From positions 496,001 to 560,000 of the forward strand of contig JALPQD010000360.1 in the NCBI GenBank assembly GCA_023101885.1: a stretch of DNA of 64,000 nt. The letters are read 5' to 3'. Shown one piece after another: positions 11,964-24,762 of this stretch. Below the pieces are notes generated by a model. The model had not been told where the DNA came from and did no database searches. It was given only the letters and a program-made list of their open reading frames with translations. The translations under genes were made by a program, and so were the position numbers. This stretch comes from Typhlomys cinereus (lineage: Eukaryota > Chordata > Mammalia > Rodentia > Platacanthomyidae). How positions within the stretch are numbered: position 1 is the first letter of the stretch; every line of letters starts with the position of its first letter.

Positions 11964-13431
11964 GTTAAAATGAGAGTAATTTAGTCAAAGAAATTTCTAT
12001 TTGTGACTCTGGAGTACTAGGTCTTAAGCAGGACATCGCTGTCACCAACACCCCACCACTCACACACTCCCAGGCAAGGCTCAGTGAACAGCACAGAAGC
12101 GAGGACCAGAAAAGAAAGAATGTCAGAGCCATAAGGTGGGGAGGAGGCTGCTAAGCAGCATCTTCTGGACATGACAGGACCATAGGGCCAAAGCACCATG
12201 AACTGCAGCTATGTTCACCTCCAGAAATCTGCACAAGATTGAGCCCGTCAGCATTCCATCATGGTAGAGGTAAGAGCTCAGGAGGTCCCATCCCTCCTTG
12301 AGGCTGGCTGAGGGGAGGGGAACCACTTTCTTCAGTAGCGTAGTCACTGATAAAACTCCCATGCAAGCCCCCAGACACATGTATTACAGGCAACCCTTAT
12401 TAAACTCAGCAGGTCACAAACACGTAGAAGACATTAAAGCAAGAGGGAAGCTGATTGAGAAGGTGGTTTTCAGTGAAAGAAGAAGGAATGAAACAAGGTA
12501 ATGTGGGATGAAATGACTTACATCCATTGTACCTGTATGAAACAAAGATTAAAAAGAACATTTAAAAGACTATCCAATTGACATATCAAGAAAACAATAA
12601 AATGTTGTTACTCTGACAGCTTTTGTTTCAAAGTATCAGATGGGCTAGATATGTTCCTTATTAAAGACTTGCAAAATGAAACAAAAAATTCACTAAGAAA
12701 CAGAATTTTGTTGTCTTAATCTAATATTGTTATCTTAACCCCACTTTTTCTGTTTTGTTTTCCATGGCTGATGATTCATGCGGTTATGATGACAGAGTAT
12801 CTGCCCCGTGGAGGCTCTGATCTCAGGCCTGGCAGGGATGCCAAGAAGCGCGGATAGGGTTCCTGCTGGTGTGAAGCTTATGACCAAGCAAAAGTACGAC
12901 AAGTTAAACCAAACGTCCAAAGATGCAACAGGGGAAGCAGCATGTGGCAGGTCCCATCAATCACAAAAGCCTTTAGTCTTGGGCAGGGGCCACCAGGGTG
13001 GGCTAGGAGACTGGTAAAGGAAAGTACCTGCAGGGAACTGTGTATTTATAAGGTTCTGACTCTCCCAGCCTAGCGTAAACTTCTCGGTCCACACATGCTG
13101 CCCAGCTGGAGCTGTGGACATAGGAGAACTTTAGAGAGAATCAGAGATAGAGCAGGACTCCAGGAAGGTCTGCCCCGGGGGTCAGGGGGAATCCTCAGGG
13201 AACACCCAGCCAGTTCCAGCCGGGCTGTTTTCCTGGTGGTCCTCTCCTTGCCTTTTAGGACCTGGCAGAACAATTCCTGCTGCTGCCTCAGCTACCCCCC
13301 ACCTTCCCCGCACACCGCCCTCTCAGACATGTGCTTCTGCTCTAAGCCTTTAACATGGACTTTGGGCCCCATATTGTGCTTGTGCTTCACCATTGGTCTG
13401 GGAGTTCCGGTTGGCTAGCTAATTTCTGAGC
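11964..13431. other. Unique non-coding sequence
   Basis: No repeat or gene was recognised. Short frames exist (up to 107 codons at 13095-13418) without motifs or start context I would trust. Confidence 0.5.
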
Positions 13432-13870
13432 TATTGCAGCTTGTCTGCATGTTGCATATAAATCCACAAATAATCAACTTAAGGGAATAAGGCTTTACTC
13501 TTGCATATAACTCTCCTAAAAGTCTGTAGTCCAGCTCGATGGAAGAATTCATACCAACATCAAGAACCAAGGGAACAGGAAACAAGGGAGCCACATCCAC
13601 AGGTTTGTCGAGAAAGGGACAAACTTACTCACTCACCAAAATGCCTGCATGCCAACAGGCAAAGTATGCATAAAGTATGCCAAACTACTGAACCAACTCC
13701 TCCTTCCTGTCCACCTGCCGAGCGAATGGCCCATCATGGTGGACTGGGCCTTCCTACATCAACAGTCTCCTGCAGGCTTGCTTAGGGCTTAACTTAACTA
13801 CTAATTCTTCACAGATGCACCCAAAGGCTACGTCTGCATTTGTCCAGTTGGCCTCGGTAGCTAACTGCCA
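13432..13870 (-). mobile_element. MaLR (MT-like) solo LTR
   Basis: Same family as 33015-33438, inverted: TTGCAGCTTGTCTGCATGTT at the left, the CTTAAGGGAATAAGGC polyadenylation area, a shared TGGTGGACTGGGCCTTCC block, and an end at TAACTGCCA. It is diverged, and no flanking duplication is visible. Confidence 0.5.
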
Positions 13871-15379
13871 CTCAGGTCTTTCCTGGGAAGAGGCCGTCAC
13901 TTCCATCCCAAGTGGTTGTGAATTTTTTTTCTGCTTGGGAGGCCCTCATGCTTTGTCCCTGCCCATATGATGACTGTTAATGCCTTGCCATGCTTCTAGA
14001 AAATATTCCTAGCAGAGAGTTTAGTGACAATTCTAGCCACAGAGGGGAGAAGTTCAAAGAAAGAGTCCTGAATAGAATTAAAGACGGTTGGGAACCATGA
14101 CAAGGCTGTTGACCTCACAGGCACGGGCTGCCAGCAGCCTTCAAGGCTGCAGGAGAAGCAGACACCGCCCCATAGAGAAGATAAATAGAGAACACATACA
14201 CTCATACATACACACTCCCAATGTGCACAGCGTGTCAAGAACAAGAGGGAAAAATAAAAGGTGGAGAGTGAGTCACATGACCAATTGAAATTAGAAAGGC
14301 CCTGGAGTTTCTTGAAAGGATGAAGAAACAGAACAGAGAAGCAAAGTCTGAGTGCCATGACACCTTCCCCCTGTTCATGAACTAATCATATCCCAAATTT
14401 ACTTCATTTTCCAAAAACCTTAATACACGCATAGGTGTTAATATATGCAAATTACTTCAAAATTATAAGCCTTGTAGGACTCTCTGACCCCTTTTTGATT
14501 GAATTCGACTGGCATAAAAACAAGTAATTGAAGTATTAAGAATCAATTAGTAGCACTCTGGCTGGTCGTCATTACACCTTTAATTAGCAGTGTTGGTTTC
14601 AGTATCACGGTGCCCTGGTTGGCAGCTCTGAATGAATGGGCTGCCCAGCCACCAGCTGACATTTTGAGAACCTTGATACATCATCACTTTTTCCTGTGAC
14701 TAATTAAGATTTATATCTTCCGCCGTGTTAATATTTCAGAGGCCTTGTGGCGGGGACAGGGTTTTTCCACTGCCTTTGTTTCCAAGGGTCTCCTCTGTTA
14801 CATCACACCCTGCATACACCACACACCCTGTCTGGGCTCAGTTACTTACACCAGCAGAGTTAGTTGGGAGTGGATCCACTATAGATTCCCTCAACAAGCA
14901 CATGTTAAAGGACCACCACTTGGCAAATGGAAGGGTGGGGGGCACAGGGGAGGGATGATCGGAATAAGGCTCTTGCCCTAACGTTAGGAAGCACACAGTT
15001 TCTGGGGGGAGATACTCATATTTTGCTGGAACCCACTGGGGTACAAATGAGAATGGAACAGGAAAAAATATCAATGGCGGGGGCAGGGCACAGACGATGA
15101 GGCGGCTCTCAAGGGACTTTTTCATGTTTATTATCACAAAGATTCAAGGGTTCTTCCTGAGGCCACACAACTGGGAAAAAGGCTGTCATGGGATTCCATG
15201 GGGGAGAGGCAGCTTGTCCAGGGAGACGCCCTGTCCTTGCTGACTCGGCTTTCCATTCCAGCTGCTTAATGCCAATTGTCATTCACAGATGTGGATTCCA
15301 CTCTGAAAAGATAACTGCATGCCACATGGGAATCATTCCCAACGCGTTTTTCGAAGTCCCTTTCCAGACTCTGCACTAA
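13871..15379. other. Unique non-coding sequence with a candidate regulatory block
   Basis: No repeat was recognised. The AT-rich part at 14360-14720 is dense in homeodomain-type sites and is listed separately. Confidence 0.5.
14360..14720. promoter_or_regulatory. Candidate homeodomain-rich enhancer block
   Basis: Repeat-free AT-rich sequence holding an octamer ATGCAAAT (14445-14452, running into an ATTA core), GTAATTG (about 14524), CAATTAG, TTTAATTAGCAG (about 14579-14590) and CTAATTAAG (about 14699). Clustered TAAT cores with a POU octamer in unique sequence are a common feature of deeply conserved developmental enhancers. Conservation has not been tested, so this is inference from composition and motifs only. 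Confidence 0.3.
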
Positions 15380-15503
15380 GCCAAGTGTGGCAGGACATTT
15401 GTGCCAGCCAATGCTGAAGCAGGAAGACCACTTGAGTCCAAGGAGTTGAATCCAGGCTGGGCAACATTAACAAGACGCCCTCTCAAACAACAAACAAAAA
15501 CCC
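15380..15503 (+). mobile_element. 7SL-derived monomer (B1/FLAM-like)
   Basis: It reads CAAGTGTGGCAGGACATTTG, then a CTGAAGCAGGAAGACCACTT stretch, then CAGGCTGGGCAACATTAACA, and ends in an A-rich tail. That is the order of a 7SL/B1 left monomer. It is diverged, which suggests an old copy. Confidence 0.75.
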
Positions 15504-17054
15504 AGCCCTGAGGCCACTCTCTAAGAGATGCTTAAACTAATCCCTGACATTATTTTGATGCTAGAGGTCTCCAGATCACATGGAAGTCAGTCTTATAGCC
15601 GAGGAAATGGAAATCAAGAGTAGTTTGCTCCTGAACCTGGGCAGTGTATAATCTCATCAGACACTCAACCTGGCACCCGTTACAAACTATACACAGTTTT
15701 GAATGTTAGACACCTGCAAATAAATGTAATCCATTCAATCCTCTAGCAGGTAGATCTGGTTCGTCACTCTGTTTTATACAGGAGAAACTGAGTCACCACA
15801 AAATGAGTTAAGTTTCTCAAGGTCAAATACTGTCCTCGAACCCAGACTTCCTATGTATAGTGCCCACCACAGCGACTACCCTAAGAGGTCAAATACGCGT
15901 CTGAACCCAGGTACTAGATATGCAACATGGGCTCTCCACCATTCCACACTGCTTGGAAAGCTTCGAGTCTCCCATGATCCTTCGGTCCAGGAAAAGATAG
16001 TTTATTTCAGACTTACCCACATCCCTTCCTCTTATCAAAACTCTCCACTTGACGCCATTAGTAGAAGAGAGTGGCTCAACTTCAGAGTTGCAGTTAAACC
16101 TAACTTTGGCCAATGCTCTCAAATGTTCTTTGAGAAATAACATTGATTTATTTTATTAGCAATTCTAGTAGAGACCAAAAAAGAGAAAGATACCACACAC
16201 TGGTAGCTGACTGGGCAGTGAAGGATAGAAACCCCAAAACTCTACTTCCAACATTGTCTCATTGTGGAATTTCTCAATTTTCTCTTCTTGAACTGATTTG
16301 CAGATGGAACTTCATGGAACTTTCAGAAGTCAGAAGTTCCAGGTCATTAAAAAGAAAAGCGTGGGGAGTCAAGTTGACAGAAATAAGCTTGAAAACCAAA
16401 AACTCTGGCCACAGATTCAAGTACCCCTGTCTGCATGAGAGAATAACCTTCACGAAACATTTCTCTTTATGACTCTGCTGCGTCAAAGCTCCGGCAGGCT
16501 GTAACATTAATTAAGCAAAGCTCTTTATTTCTGAGTCCCTTCATTGAAAAAAAAAAAAAAAATCCTGCCCCCGTCTCTTCGGCGATTTCTTTCTGGCTGT
16601 TTTCCTGCTATATGCTGATGATGACGATTCTCATGCCAGCTGGTTCTGCAACTCTGACTCCACAGCCGGCTTCCTGACTTTCAAAAATCTCATTTACAGG
16701 TCCTCGCTGCTTTCCTGTGTGACGCTGATTACTGCCTGTGGTTCCCAGGAGGCTGGCAAGCTCCGATTCACTGCCAGCTTCCTGCACCCAGCCTTGTTAT
16801 CAAAGCCTCTATCCTCCATCAGCAAACTGCTGCCTCACCAGCGTGATGTCCCTTCCCCCAGCTCGCTCACGGATGGCATTACAGTTGACTTCCAGTGCAA
16901 AGACTCGGTCCCAGAATTGGCCTCATTTCTCCTCTGCCAGACTGCTGGTCTCCAGAGCGCAGATAAGGATTAAACACAGTTTGGGAGAATAGTGTTATCT
17001 GGGATCTATGGAACATGCTAGAACAAGGAAGCAAAAAGTAGGAAACCCAGGTGA
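15504..17054. other. Unique non-coding sequence
   Basis: No gene or interspersed repeat was recognised; an A-run lies near 16549-16562. The stretch around 16500-16700 (ATTAATTAAG, then TGCTGATGATGACGATTC) looks non-repetitive and could be conserved, but there is no direct support. Confidence 0.5.
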
Positions 17055-17271
17055 GGGCTGGAGAGATGGCTTAAGGGTTAAAGCCTTTGTCTCTCAAGCA
17101 AAAGAATCTGAGTTTGGACCCTAGATCCCACATAAACATGCTGGGCAGATATGGAGCGATCTGCCACTTCTGGAAGGTGGAGTTTGGGAAACCCCAGAGC
17201 AATCCAGGGTCATTCCAGATGTTATCCTTGAGACTCCACAGGCATACACATTTAAGTTCTCTCTGGTACTT

Positions 17272-17303
<32 letters not shown>

Positions 17304-17335
17304 CAAAATAAAAAATAAGAAAATAAAGGGAAAAA
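17055..17335 (+). mobile_element. B2-like SINE, older type, with (CA)n tail
   Basis: GGGCTGGAGAGATGGCTTAA head, a diverged A box, the older-type body (CCAGAGCAATCCAGGGTCAT) and a (CA)n tail at 17273-17299. It abuts the 5' end of L1-A. Confidence 0.9.
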
Positions 17336-17340
17336 AAGCC

Positions 17341-17597
17341 TTTCCACCCTCCCGGGACAATCGTGGTCCAGGGAGGACACACTGCTCCTCAGGTAAAAAC
17401 CCCCCCCCCTCATACCCAGGCCCCAGGTCACCCGCTTGTCCCACCTCCTCCCACCAGCCAGTTGGAACGTGCTGCTCTGGGCTGGGGAGGACCCCTAGGC
17501 CACACTCCAGGTCCCCAGGTTAACTGTGCCATCACCAGCACCTCTGCCCTTTCTGCCCACCCGGGATGTTCACGATCCAGGGAGGACACACTGCTCA
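17341..17597 (+). promoter_or_regulatory. L1-A 5' UTR tandem monomers
   Basis: The motif TCCAGGGAGGACACACTGCTC occurs twice about 209 bp apart (near 17367 and 17576), each preceded by a CACCC...CCGGGA-type stretch. The repeated unit matches the monomers of L1-B in inverse orientation (46025-46385). In mouse L1, tandem monomers of about 200 bp are the promoter; the same role is inferred here. One complete monomer and the start of a second are present. Confidence 0.75.
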
Positions 17598-18091
17598 TTA
17601 GAATTCAACAGAGTCCAAAGAAAACCCAAGCAAAGCTCTAGAGGACAAAGGCCACATATTTGAAGTCCTCTAAAATCATCTTATCGCATGGGAGAGATTC
17701 TTCACATCCAGCCCAAAGATAAGTAAACCCCCTTTTTACCAGCCTGTTCCTTTTTAATTATTAGTTACTGGAGAGTAACTTTTCCATATAGCCACCCCCA
17801 AAACATATACAATATCAGGGACTATACCACTTACCCTCACATATCACCAAGGTACCAAATTGTAAAAGTGCACTACCATACAAATATTCACACCCTGTCC
17901 ACTAAACCTGACTTAATTGATGTACTAACGGTCTAATAGCCTCATCTAGGAAACAACAATAACAACAGACAAGCGTACCAAACTCCAAGGCAAACACTAG
18001 TAATAACTGCTCAAAAGTAGTGATACCAACTAATTCAGTTCAGTCAAAAACACACAGAAACTAAAAGAAGGTCTTAAGAGATAAAACAACA
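17598..18091 (+). other. L1-A 5' UTR tether (non-monomeric)
   Basis: Sequence between the monomers and the ORF1 start. Only its last part (from about 18028, CCAACTAATTCAGTTCAG onward) is shared with L1-B, where a monomer joins directly to that segment. About 420 bp is therefore specific to L1-A or was lost from L1-B. Confidence 0.65.
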
Positions 18092-19048
18092 ATGCCCAAG
18101 TCAAAGTGCAAATCCATGAGAAACAAAACCCAAGAAAACAAATCTCCCACCAAAAGAATTAACCCCATAATAACAGACTCCAACCAGAACAAATTCACAG
18201 AAAATAGCCAAGAAAGCCAGACCCAAGATATACTATGAAAGAGGAAATCTGGGAGGAGTTAAATAACCACATCAACCACTTTAAACAGGAACATAGCAGA
18301 CACTTGGAGGAGTTGAGAAAAACAGTTCAAGAAATAAAAATAGGCATAGAACAGTTAAAGCAGTCTCAAGCAGAGTTTAAAATTGAACTAAAAGACAAGT
18401 TATCTTCAACCCAGAACTCGACAGAGAGTCTTATTAGCAGAACTAATGAAGCAGAAAATAGAATTTCAGATCTTGAAGACAAAGTGAGAGTATTAACCAA
18501 TTCAATAAAAGAGGTTGTTAAAGCCAAAAAGATATTTGAGAGAAATATTCAAGAGTTATGGGACACCCTGAAGAAGCCTAACATGCACATTCATGGAATA
18601 CCAGAGCAAGAATCAAAAAATACCACACCTGAGGAAATTTTTCAAATTATCATAAAAGAAAACTTTCCTCATCTAAAGGAAGAGAGTCCATCCAAATACA
18701 AGAGGCATTCTGCACCCCAAACAGATATGACCAAAATAACATTCCACATTCAAGACAAAGAAACAGTGCTGAGAGCTTCAAGGGCGAAAAAAAGTCATTT
18801 TTAAAGGTAAATCTATTAAAGTAACAAATGACTTCTCAATGGAAACAGTAAAAGCAAGAAGAGCTTGGAGAGACATACTTCAAGTATTGAATGAGCAAAA
18901 ATGTCAACCCAGCCTAATATACCCAGCAAAACTATCTATCATGATCAAGGGGGAAAGAAAAGTTTTCCAGTACAAAGACAACTTGAAGGCTTACATGTCT
19001 ACCAAACCAGGCCTTCAAAAAAATGCTAGAAAAGATACTCAAGCTTAA
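18092..19048 (+). pseudogene. L1 ORF1 (ORF1p), disrupted
   Basis: L1 ORF1p is a trimeric coiled-coil RNA chaperone that coats L1 RNA in cytoplasmic particles. The start ATG at 18092 has the same N-terminus as L1-B ORF1, but this frame stops at 18236 (TGA) after 48 codons because sequence is missing relative to L1-B. An open stretch at 18235-18804 holds the coiled coil (heptad-like Glu/Lys-rich part, first 100 residues) and the start of the RRM-like domain (NIQELWDTLKKPN, then GIPEQES). A second shift near 18800, at an A-run, separates the C-terminal domain (18839-19048, with ARRAWRD and YPAKLS motifs). A third shift near 19020 changes the tail. Not functional. The related L1-B copy is also broken. 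Confidence 0.9.
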
Positions 19049-19148
19049 ACAAAAGAACAAGCATATCCAGAAGGACAGAAGGAAAGTATAATACTACCAA
19101 AACCTAAAAGCCAAATAATACCCTTATGAAAGCCACTAAACATAAAAA

Positions 19149-22100
19149 GTGTCTGGAATTAAAAGTAATATCTCCATTATAACATTAGATGTCAATGGAA
19201 TTAACTCACCAATCAAGAGACACAAATTACAAACTTGGATTAAAAAAATCACAACCCATCAATCCTCTGCCTTCAGGAAACTCATCTCACCACAAAAGAT
19301 AGGCACATCCTAAAAATAAAAGGCTGGCCAAAAATTCTGCAAACTAATGGAACCAGGAAATAGGCAGGGATAGTTATTATGCTACTGGACAAAGTGGACT
19401 TCAAACTAAAAAAAAAAACAAAACATAAGAGACACAGATGGATACTACATTTTAGTCATGGGTACAATTCGCCAGGAAGACTTCACAATACTGAGCATTT
19501 ATGCACCTAATACAGGCTCCTCCACATTCATTAAGCAAATGCTACAGCATCTAAAGCAAGAAATCAACCCCAAAACGATAATTCTTGGGGATTTCAATAC
19601 TGCCGTCCCAACATGGGACAGATCAACAGGTCAAAAACTTAACAGAGACATAGAAACTTAAACTATTACTGAAATGGACCTTACTGATTGATCTCTATCG
19701 AACTTTTTCATTCATGCACCAAAGAATACACATTTTTCTCAGCAGCACATGGAACTTTCTCCAAAATTGACCACATATTGGGCCACAAAACAAATCTCCA
19801 CATATACAGCAAAGTTGAAATTCTAGCCTTTACCCTATCAGACCACCATGGTCTAAAGCTTGACATCCACAACACAACAAACAACAGAAAATACACTAAC
19901 TCCTTGAAACTAAACACTATGATGCTGAATGAGAATTGAATTCAGAAAGAAATTATAAAGGAAATTCAAGATTTCTTGGAAGCAAACAATAATGAAAATA
20001 CAACTTATCAAAATCTTTGGGACACAATGAAAACTGTCCTAAGAGATCAGTACATAGCTCTTAATGCCTACATCAAAAAAATGGAAACATCAGAGATGAA
20101 TAACTTAACAATGCAGCTTAAAACTTTAGACACACAAGAGCAATCCGATCCTAAAAGCAGTAGAAGAGAGGTTAGCAAAAGAAGGGGAGAAATATACAAA
20201 ATTGATAAAAGGAAAATGACACAGAGAATCAACCTGTCAAAAAATTGGTTTTTTGAAAAAAATCAATAAGATTGATACACCCCTAGCTAAATTAACCAAA
20301 AGCAAGAGAGAAAAACTCAAATTCACAAAATTAGAAATGAAAATGGAGTTATCGCTACTGATACCCAGAAAATCCAGAGAATTACAACGTCATATTTCAA
20401 AAACTTATACTCTGTGAAATTTGACAACATAAAAGAAATGGATGAATTCCTAAGTAAACACAACTTATCTAAATTGAATCAGGAAGTTGTTAATTATTTA
20501 AATAGTCCTATAACATATGAGAAAATCAATGAAGTAATCTCGAATCTTCCCACCAAAAAATGTCCTGGACCAGATGGATTCAGCACAGAGTTCTACCAGA
20601 CACTTAAGAATAATACTAATACTAATAACACTAATAATAACACTAATACTCCTTAAACTGTTCCATCAAATAGCAAAGGAAGGAACACTACCAAATTCCT
20701 TCTATGAAGCTAATATCGTCTTATTCCCAAAACCTAATAAAGACACACTTAAAAAAGAAAATTATAGGCCAATCTCTCTGATGAACACAGATGCAAAGAT
20801 TCTCAACAAAGTCTTAGCAATTCGGATTCAAAAACATATCAAAAAGATCATTCACGGGGATCAAGTAGGCTTTATTCCAGGCACACAAGGTTGGTTCCAC
20901 ATATGCTAATCAATAAATGTAATTCAACATATAAACCAGTCCAAAGTCCAAGATCACATGATACTCTCAATAGATGCAGAAAAAGCTTTTGACGAGATCC
21001 AACAGCCCTTTATGATCAAAACCCTAGTGAGAGTTGGAATGGAAGGAACCTTTATCAATATAATAAAAGCTGTATACAACAAGCCAACAGCAAGAATTAT
21101 ACTCAATGGGGAAAAACTTGAAGCATTCCTGCTTCAATCAGGTACTAGACAAGGCTATCCATTCTCACCGCTTCTATTCAATATTGTACTTGAAGTCTTA
21201 GCTGGAGATATAAGACAAGAAAAGGAGATAAAAGGGATTCAAATTGACAAGGAAGAAGTCAAGTTATCTCTATTTGCAGATGACATGATCATATACCTAA
21301 GTGATCCCAAAAACTCCACCAGGAAGCTCCTGGAACTAATAAAGAAATTCAGCAGGGTGGCAGGATACAAAATAAACATACAAAAATCAGTGACCTTCCT
21401 ATATGCCCAGAATGAAAGAAGTGAAAAAGCCCTAAGAGAAACAATCCCATTTACTATATAGCCCCTAAAAAAATGAAATGCCTTGGTATAAACCAACCAA
21501 GGAAGTAAGAGAAAATTTTAAAACCCCAAGGAAATAAATTACAGAAGACACAAGAAGGTGGAAAGACCTCCCATATTCCTGGGTTGGCAGAATCAATATC
21601 ATAAAAATGACCATCCTACCAAAGGCAGTTTACAGATTCAATGCTATACCAATCAAAATCCCAAAGCAATTCTTTAAAGAAATTAACCAAATAATCTCAA
21701 AATTTATATGGATGCACAAAAGACCCAGGATAGCAAAAACAATCCTGGGTAACAAAAACACTACTGGTGGTATCATCATACCAAACCTTAATCTATACTA
21801 CAAATCCATAGTTATAAAAACAGCCTGGTACTGGCTCCAAAATAGACATATAGATCAATGGATAAGGGTTGAAAACCCAGATATAAGCCCACATAATTAC
21901 AGCCATTTGATCTTTGACAAAGGGGCCCAAAAAATCCAATGGAAAAAGAACAGCATCTTCAACAAATGGTGCTGGCAAAACTGGATGTCCACATGCAAAA
22001 GATTAAAACTGGACCCGTACTTGTCACCATGTACAAGACTTAATTCCAAATGGATCAAGGACCTCAATATAAGGCCAGAGACTATAAAACCTCAGTTGAG

Positions 22101-22985
22101 GTAGGGAACTCCCTTGAGCTAATTAGGTTAGGCCAACAGTTCCTAAACGGAAATCCAATAGCACAGTCACTACAACCAACACTCAACAGATGGGATCTTG
22201 TGAAATTAAAGAGCTTCTGTTTACCTACAGAGATTGTAACCCGAGCAAAAAAGCAACCCACAGAATGGGAGAAAATTTTCACTAACCACATATCTGATAG
22301 AGCTCTATTATCCAGAGTGCACAAAGAACTTAGAAAACTAAACACCAAGGAAACAAATAGCCCCATTAAAAAATGGGCCTTGGAACTCAAAAGAAACTTT
22401 TCCAGGGACGAAATTGAAATGTCTAACAAATATCTTTAAAAATGTTCTGCATCCTTAGCCATCAGGGAAATGCAAATCAAAACCTCCTTGAGATATCATC
22501 TCACCCTGGTCAAGATGGCAAAAATCCACAATACAAACAACACCAAATGCTGGAGAGGATGTGACGAGAAGGGAACTGTCCTACATTGCTGGTGGGAATG
22601 CAGGCTCATACAACCACTCTGGTGAGCAGTCTGGCAATTCTTAAAAAAGTTAAAGATTGAAATGCCATATGACCCTGCTATTCCACTTCTGGGAATTATC
22701 CCTCATACAGCAAAAATTCACCTCAATGACACAAGAACGACTATGTTCATAGCAGCACTGTTTACAACAGCAAAGTCATGGAACCAACCCAAATGTCCAA
22801 TAGTTGATGAGTGGATAAGGAAAATGTGGTATATTTATACAATGGAATACTACTCAGCCATCAAAAATGATGAATTAATGAAATTTGCTGGGAAATACAT
22901 GGAATTAGAAAAAATTATACTGAGCAAAGTATCCCACACACAGAAAATTAAGTGCCATATGTACTCCCTAATAGGTGGATCCTAG
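19149..22985 (+). pseudogene. L1 ORF2 (endonuclease/reverse transcriptase), disrupted
   Basis: ORF2p nicks target DNA and reverse-transcribes L1 RNA. The expected start codon reads GTG at 19149 where L1-B has ATG. Order seen: AP-endonuclease-like domain about 19149-19940 (IYAPNT, GDFNTA and SDHHG motifs visible in separate open stretches), then RT about 20500-21460 with the catalytic FADD motif at 21273-21284, then a C-terminal region ending at TAG 22983-22985. The frame is split into at least nine open pieces. One break is a trinucleotide-like expansion at about 20608-20655 inside the RT domain; others are single-base shifts and stops (for example TAA at 22437-22439). Total span is about 1,279 codons, the usual ORF2 length, so losses are mostly point changes. 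Confidence 0.93.
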
Positions 22986-24034
22986 TACCAAACCCATTTA
23001 GTGACATACTCAAAGATTAATCTCTGTAATACCTACAATAATTATAAAGATTATAAACAGGAAGGAAGGGGAAGGAGGGCCCTGCCAGAAGCAAGAAAAG
23101 ATGAGATCATGCTACAGCAGAGAAAATAGACCACCATCAAGTACTGCAAGTAAGTAGTGAGACATCTCACAGACTTTCCTTCCTGGTCACTCACAACTGA
23201 TGGGGTTTATCTCACCAGTCAGGGAGGGCATAGATACTGGCAGATAGATAGTAACCATCCTGCAAATGAAGAGACTGACCCTCCACCTCACCACGGTCTC
23301 CTACTCTTATTCTATCTACCTTTGAATCTACTCTTATAATAAGACTCTATTTTAACAGCCTTTTATCTCTGGCTAGGAGGTGACATCCAATATCCATCAG
23401 GATGGAGCCAAGGATGGTGCAGGAACAGCAAAACTGGAAGAAGAAAAAAAAAAGAATAACAAACCATAATTCAGAACATCAGAGACCCTACATTAATCAC
23501 CAGGAACCAGGTCAGCCTAATCTCTCCCCATCCCAAAGCTCAGGGAAATTTGTGGAAGAGGGGGCGGTAAGATTATAAGAGCCTAAAGATGGGGAGGAGC
23601 AACGATATGCAAGATACTCCACACAAGTTAGGGCCGAAGTAACCATAATAGGACTTTGCATGACCTGCACAATGACCAACATATCATTGAACCCCCAAAG
23701 TCTAGCATGGATCACAAGTACTAGGATCCTTAGAAGCAAGGGATTAACAGCCACAATAGTATTGCTATACTAAAGGGGAACACAAAAAAAAGTTCTAGGC
23801 AATGCTACTGAGTCCTTACACCACATCAGAGAGGAGGACCCAGAGGGAAGTTTGACATTCACACTAAAGGATACTCCAGGGAGGGGGGGGGAGTGGCAGT
23901 GGGAGAAAGGGGGGGAGGATGGGGAAAGGGAGGAGGGAGCAAGGGAGTCTGGGGAGGGGTGGAGGGAGAGGACCCGGGTACCTATTAAGTTTGTATGAGT
24001 GGAAAAAATAAATTAATTAATTTTAAAAATAAAG
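22986..24034 (+). other. L1-A 3' UTR with polypurine tract
   Basis: Non-coding tail of L1-A, homologous to 9970-10952, 30930-31855, 38387-39124 (inverse), 39686-40726 (inverse) and 53010-53502. The G-rich tract at about 23877-23975 has many runs of three or more G. The end is an AATAAATTAATTAATTTT-type tail. Confidence 0.9.
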
Positions 24035-24078
24035 AACCCAACTGAACCATGACAGGCTTCCAACTTATAGAACTCAGT

Positions 24079-24762
24079 GAGCATGAGTTGTTTAAAGCCA
24101 CTGTGCATGATAATATTCTACCATGTAGCATAGGAAGCTAGAACCCTTTCCCATCTTCTACCTATATGATGATATTGTGAGTTTCTTATAAATAAATATG
24201 CCATGTCTAGGTCATATGTTTAATATAATTATTGATGAGTATTAATATTTAGGTTTATATAGAATTTATTTTCTCTTCGCTGTTCTATTAGAACTTAATT
24301 TACTGTGTGATCTTGGTTTTGGGTCTTATCTGGGGTAAGTTTTCTCTTTCTGCCTCCTTTCAGGTTTTCACACATTTTTCAACATTTCAGTTAACTTTGT
24401 GTTCTCATCGTACTTGTTTGATTTTGTTGTTGTTGTTGTTGTTGTTCAGTAGCTGCCACAACAACCACACTGAACCAGTCAGGTTGCCTACAGAAGTAGT
24501 GAGACACAGGCACACTGTCAAGTGTTAAGAACGCAATGCTATGAAAGGAGAAAGCATATGGGTGAAATAGAATCAATGGAATGACCTAGAATGGAAAAAA
24601 GGTGACCTGTTCCTGCTCAATCTAGAAGGCCAAAGCCACCCCCTTCACCCGCAAAAGCTCTACAGCTATAGAACAGGTTCTTTCCCAGACTATTTAGCTC
24701 AAAAGCTTGAATGGATTTTGTGTTATTCTGACCAGTTTTGCTAACATGCAGATGCTACTTGT
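24079..24762. other. Unique spacer between duplicated L1 3' ends
   Basis: No gene or known element; contains (GTT)n at 24423-24446. It lies between the two copies of the L1-A 3' end. Confidence 0.55.
24423..24446. repeat. (GTT)n microsatellite
   Basis: About seven consecutive GTT units. Confidence 0.95.

Larger units (their letters stand above)
17340..24034 (+). mobile_element. L1-A: near full-length LINE-1
   Basis: A complete L1 layout on the plus strand: monomeric 5' UTR (17341-17597), tether (17598-18091), ORF1 (from 18092), ORF2 (19149-22985), and a 3' UTR of about 1.05 kb with a polypurine tract, ending TGTATGAGTGGAAAAAATAA plus an A/T-rich tail. At about 6.7 kb it is the same length as L1-B. 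Both ORFs are disrupted. Only a weak A-rich target-site duplication candidate (AAATAAAG, near 17321 and 24027) was found. Confidence 0.95.
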
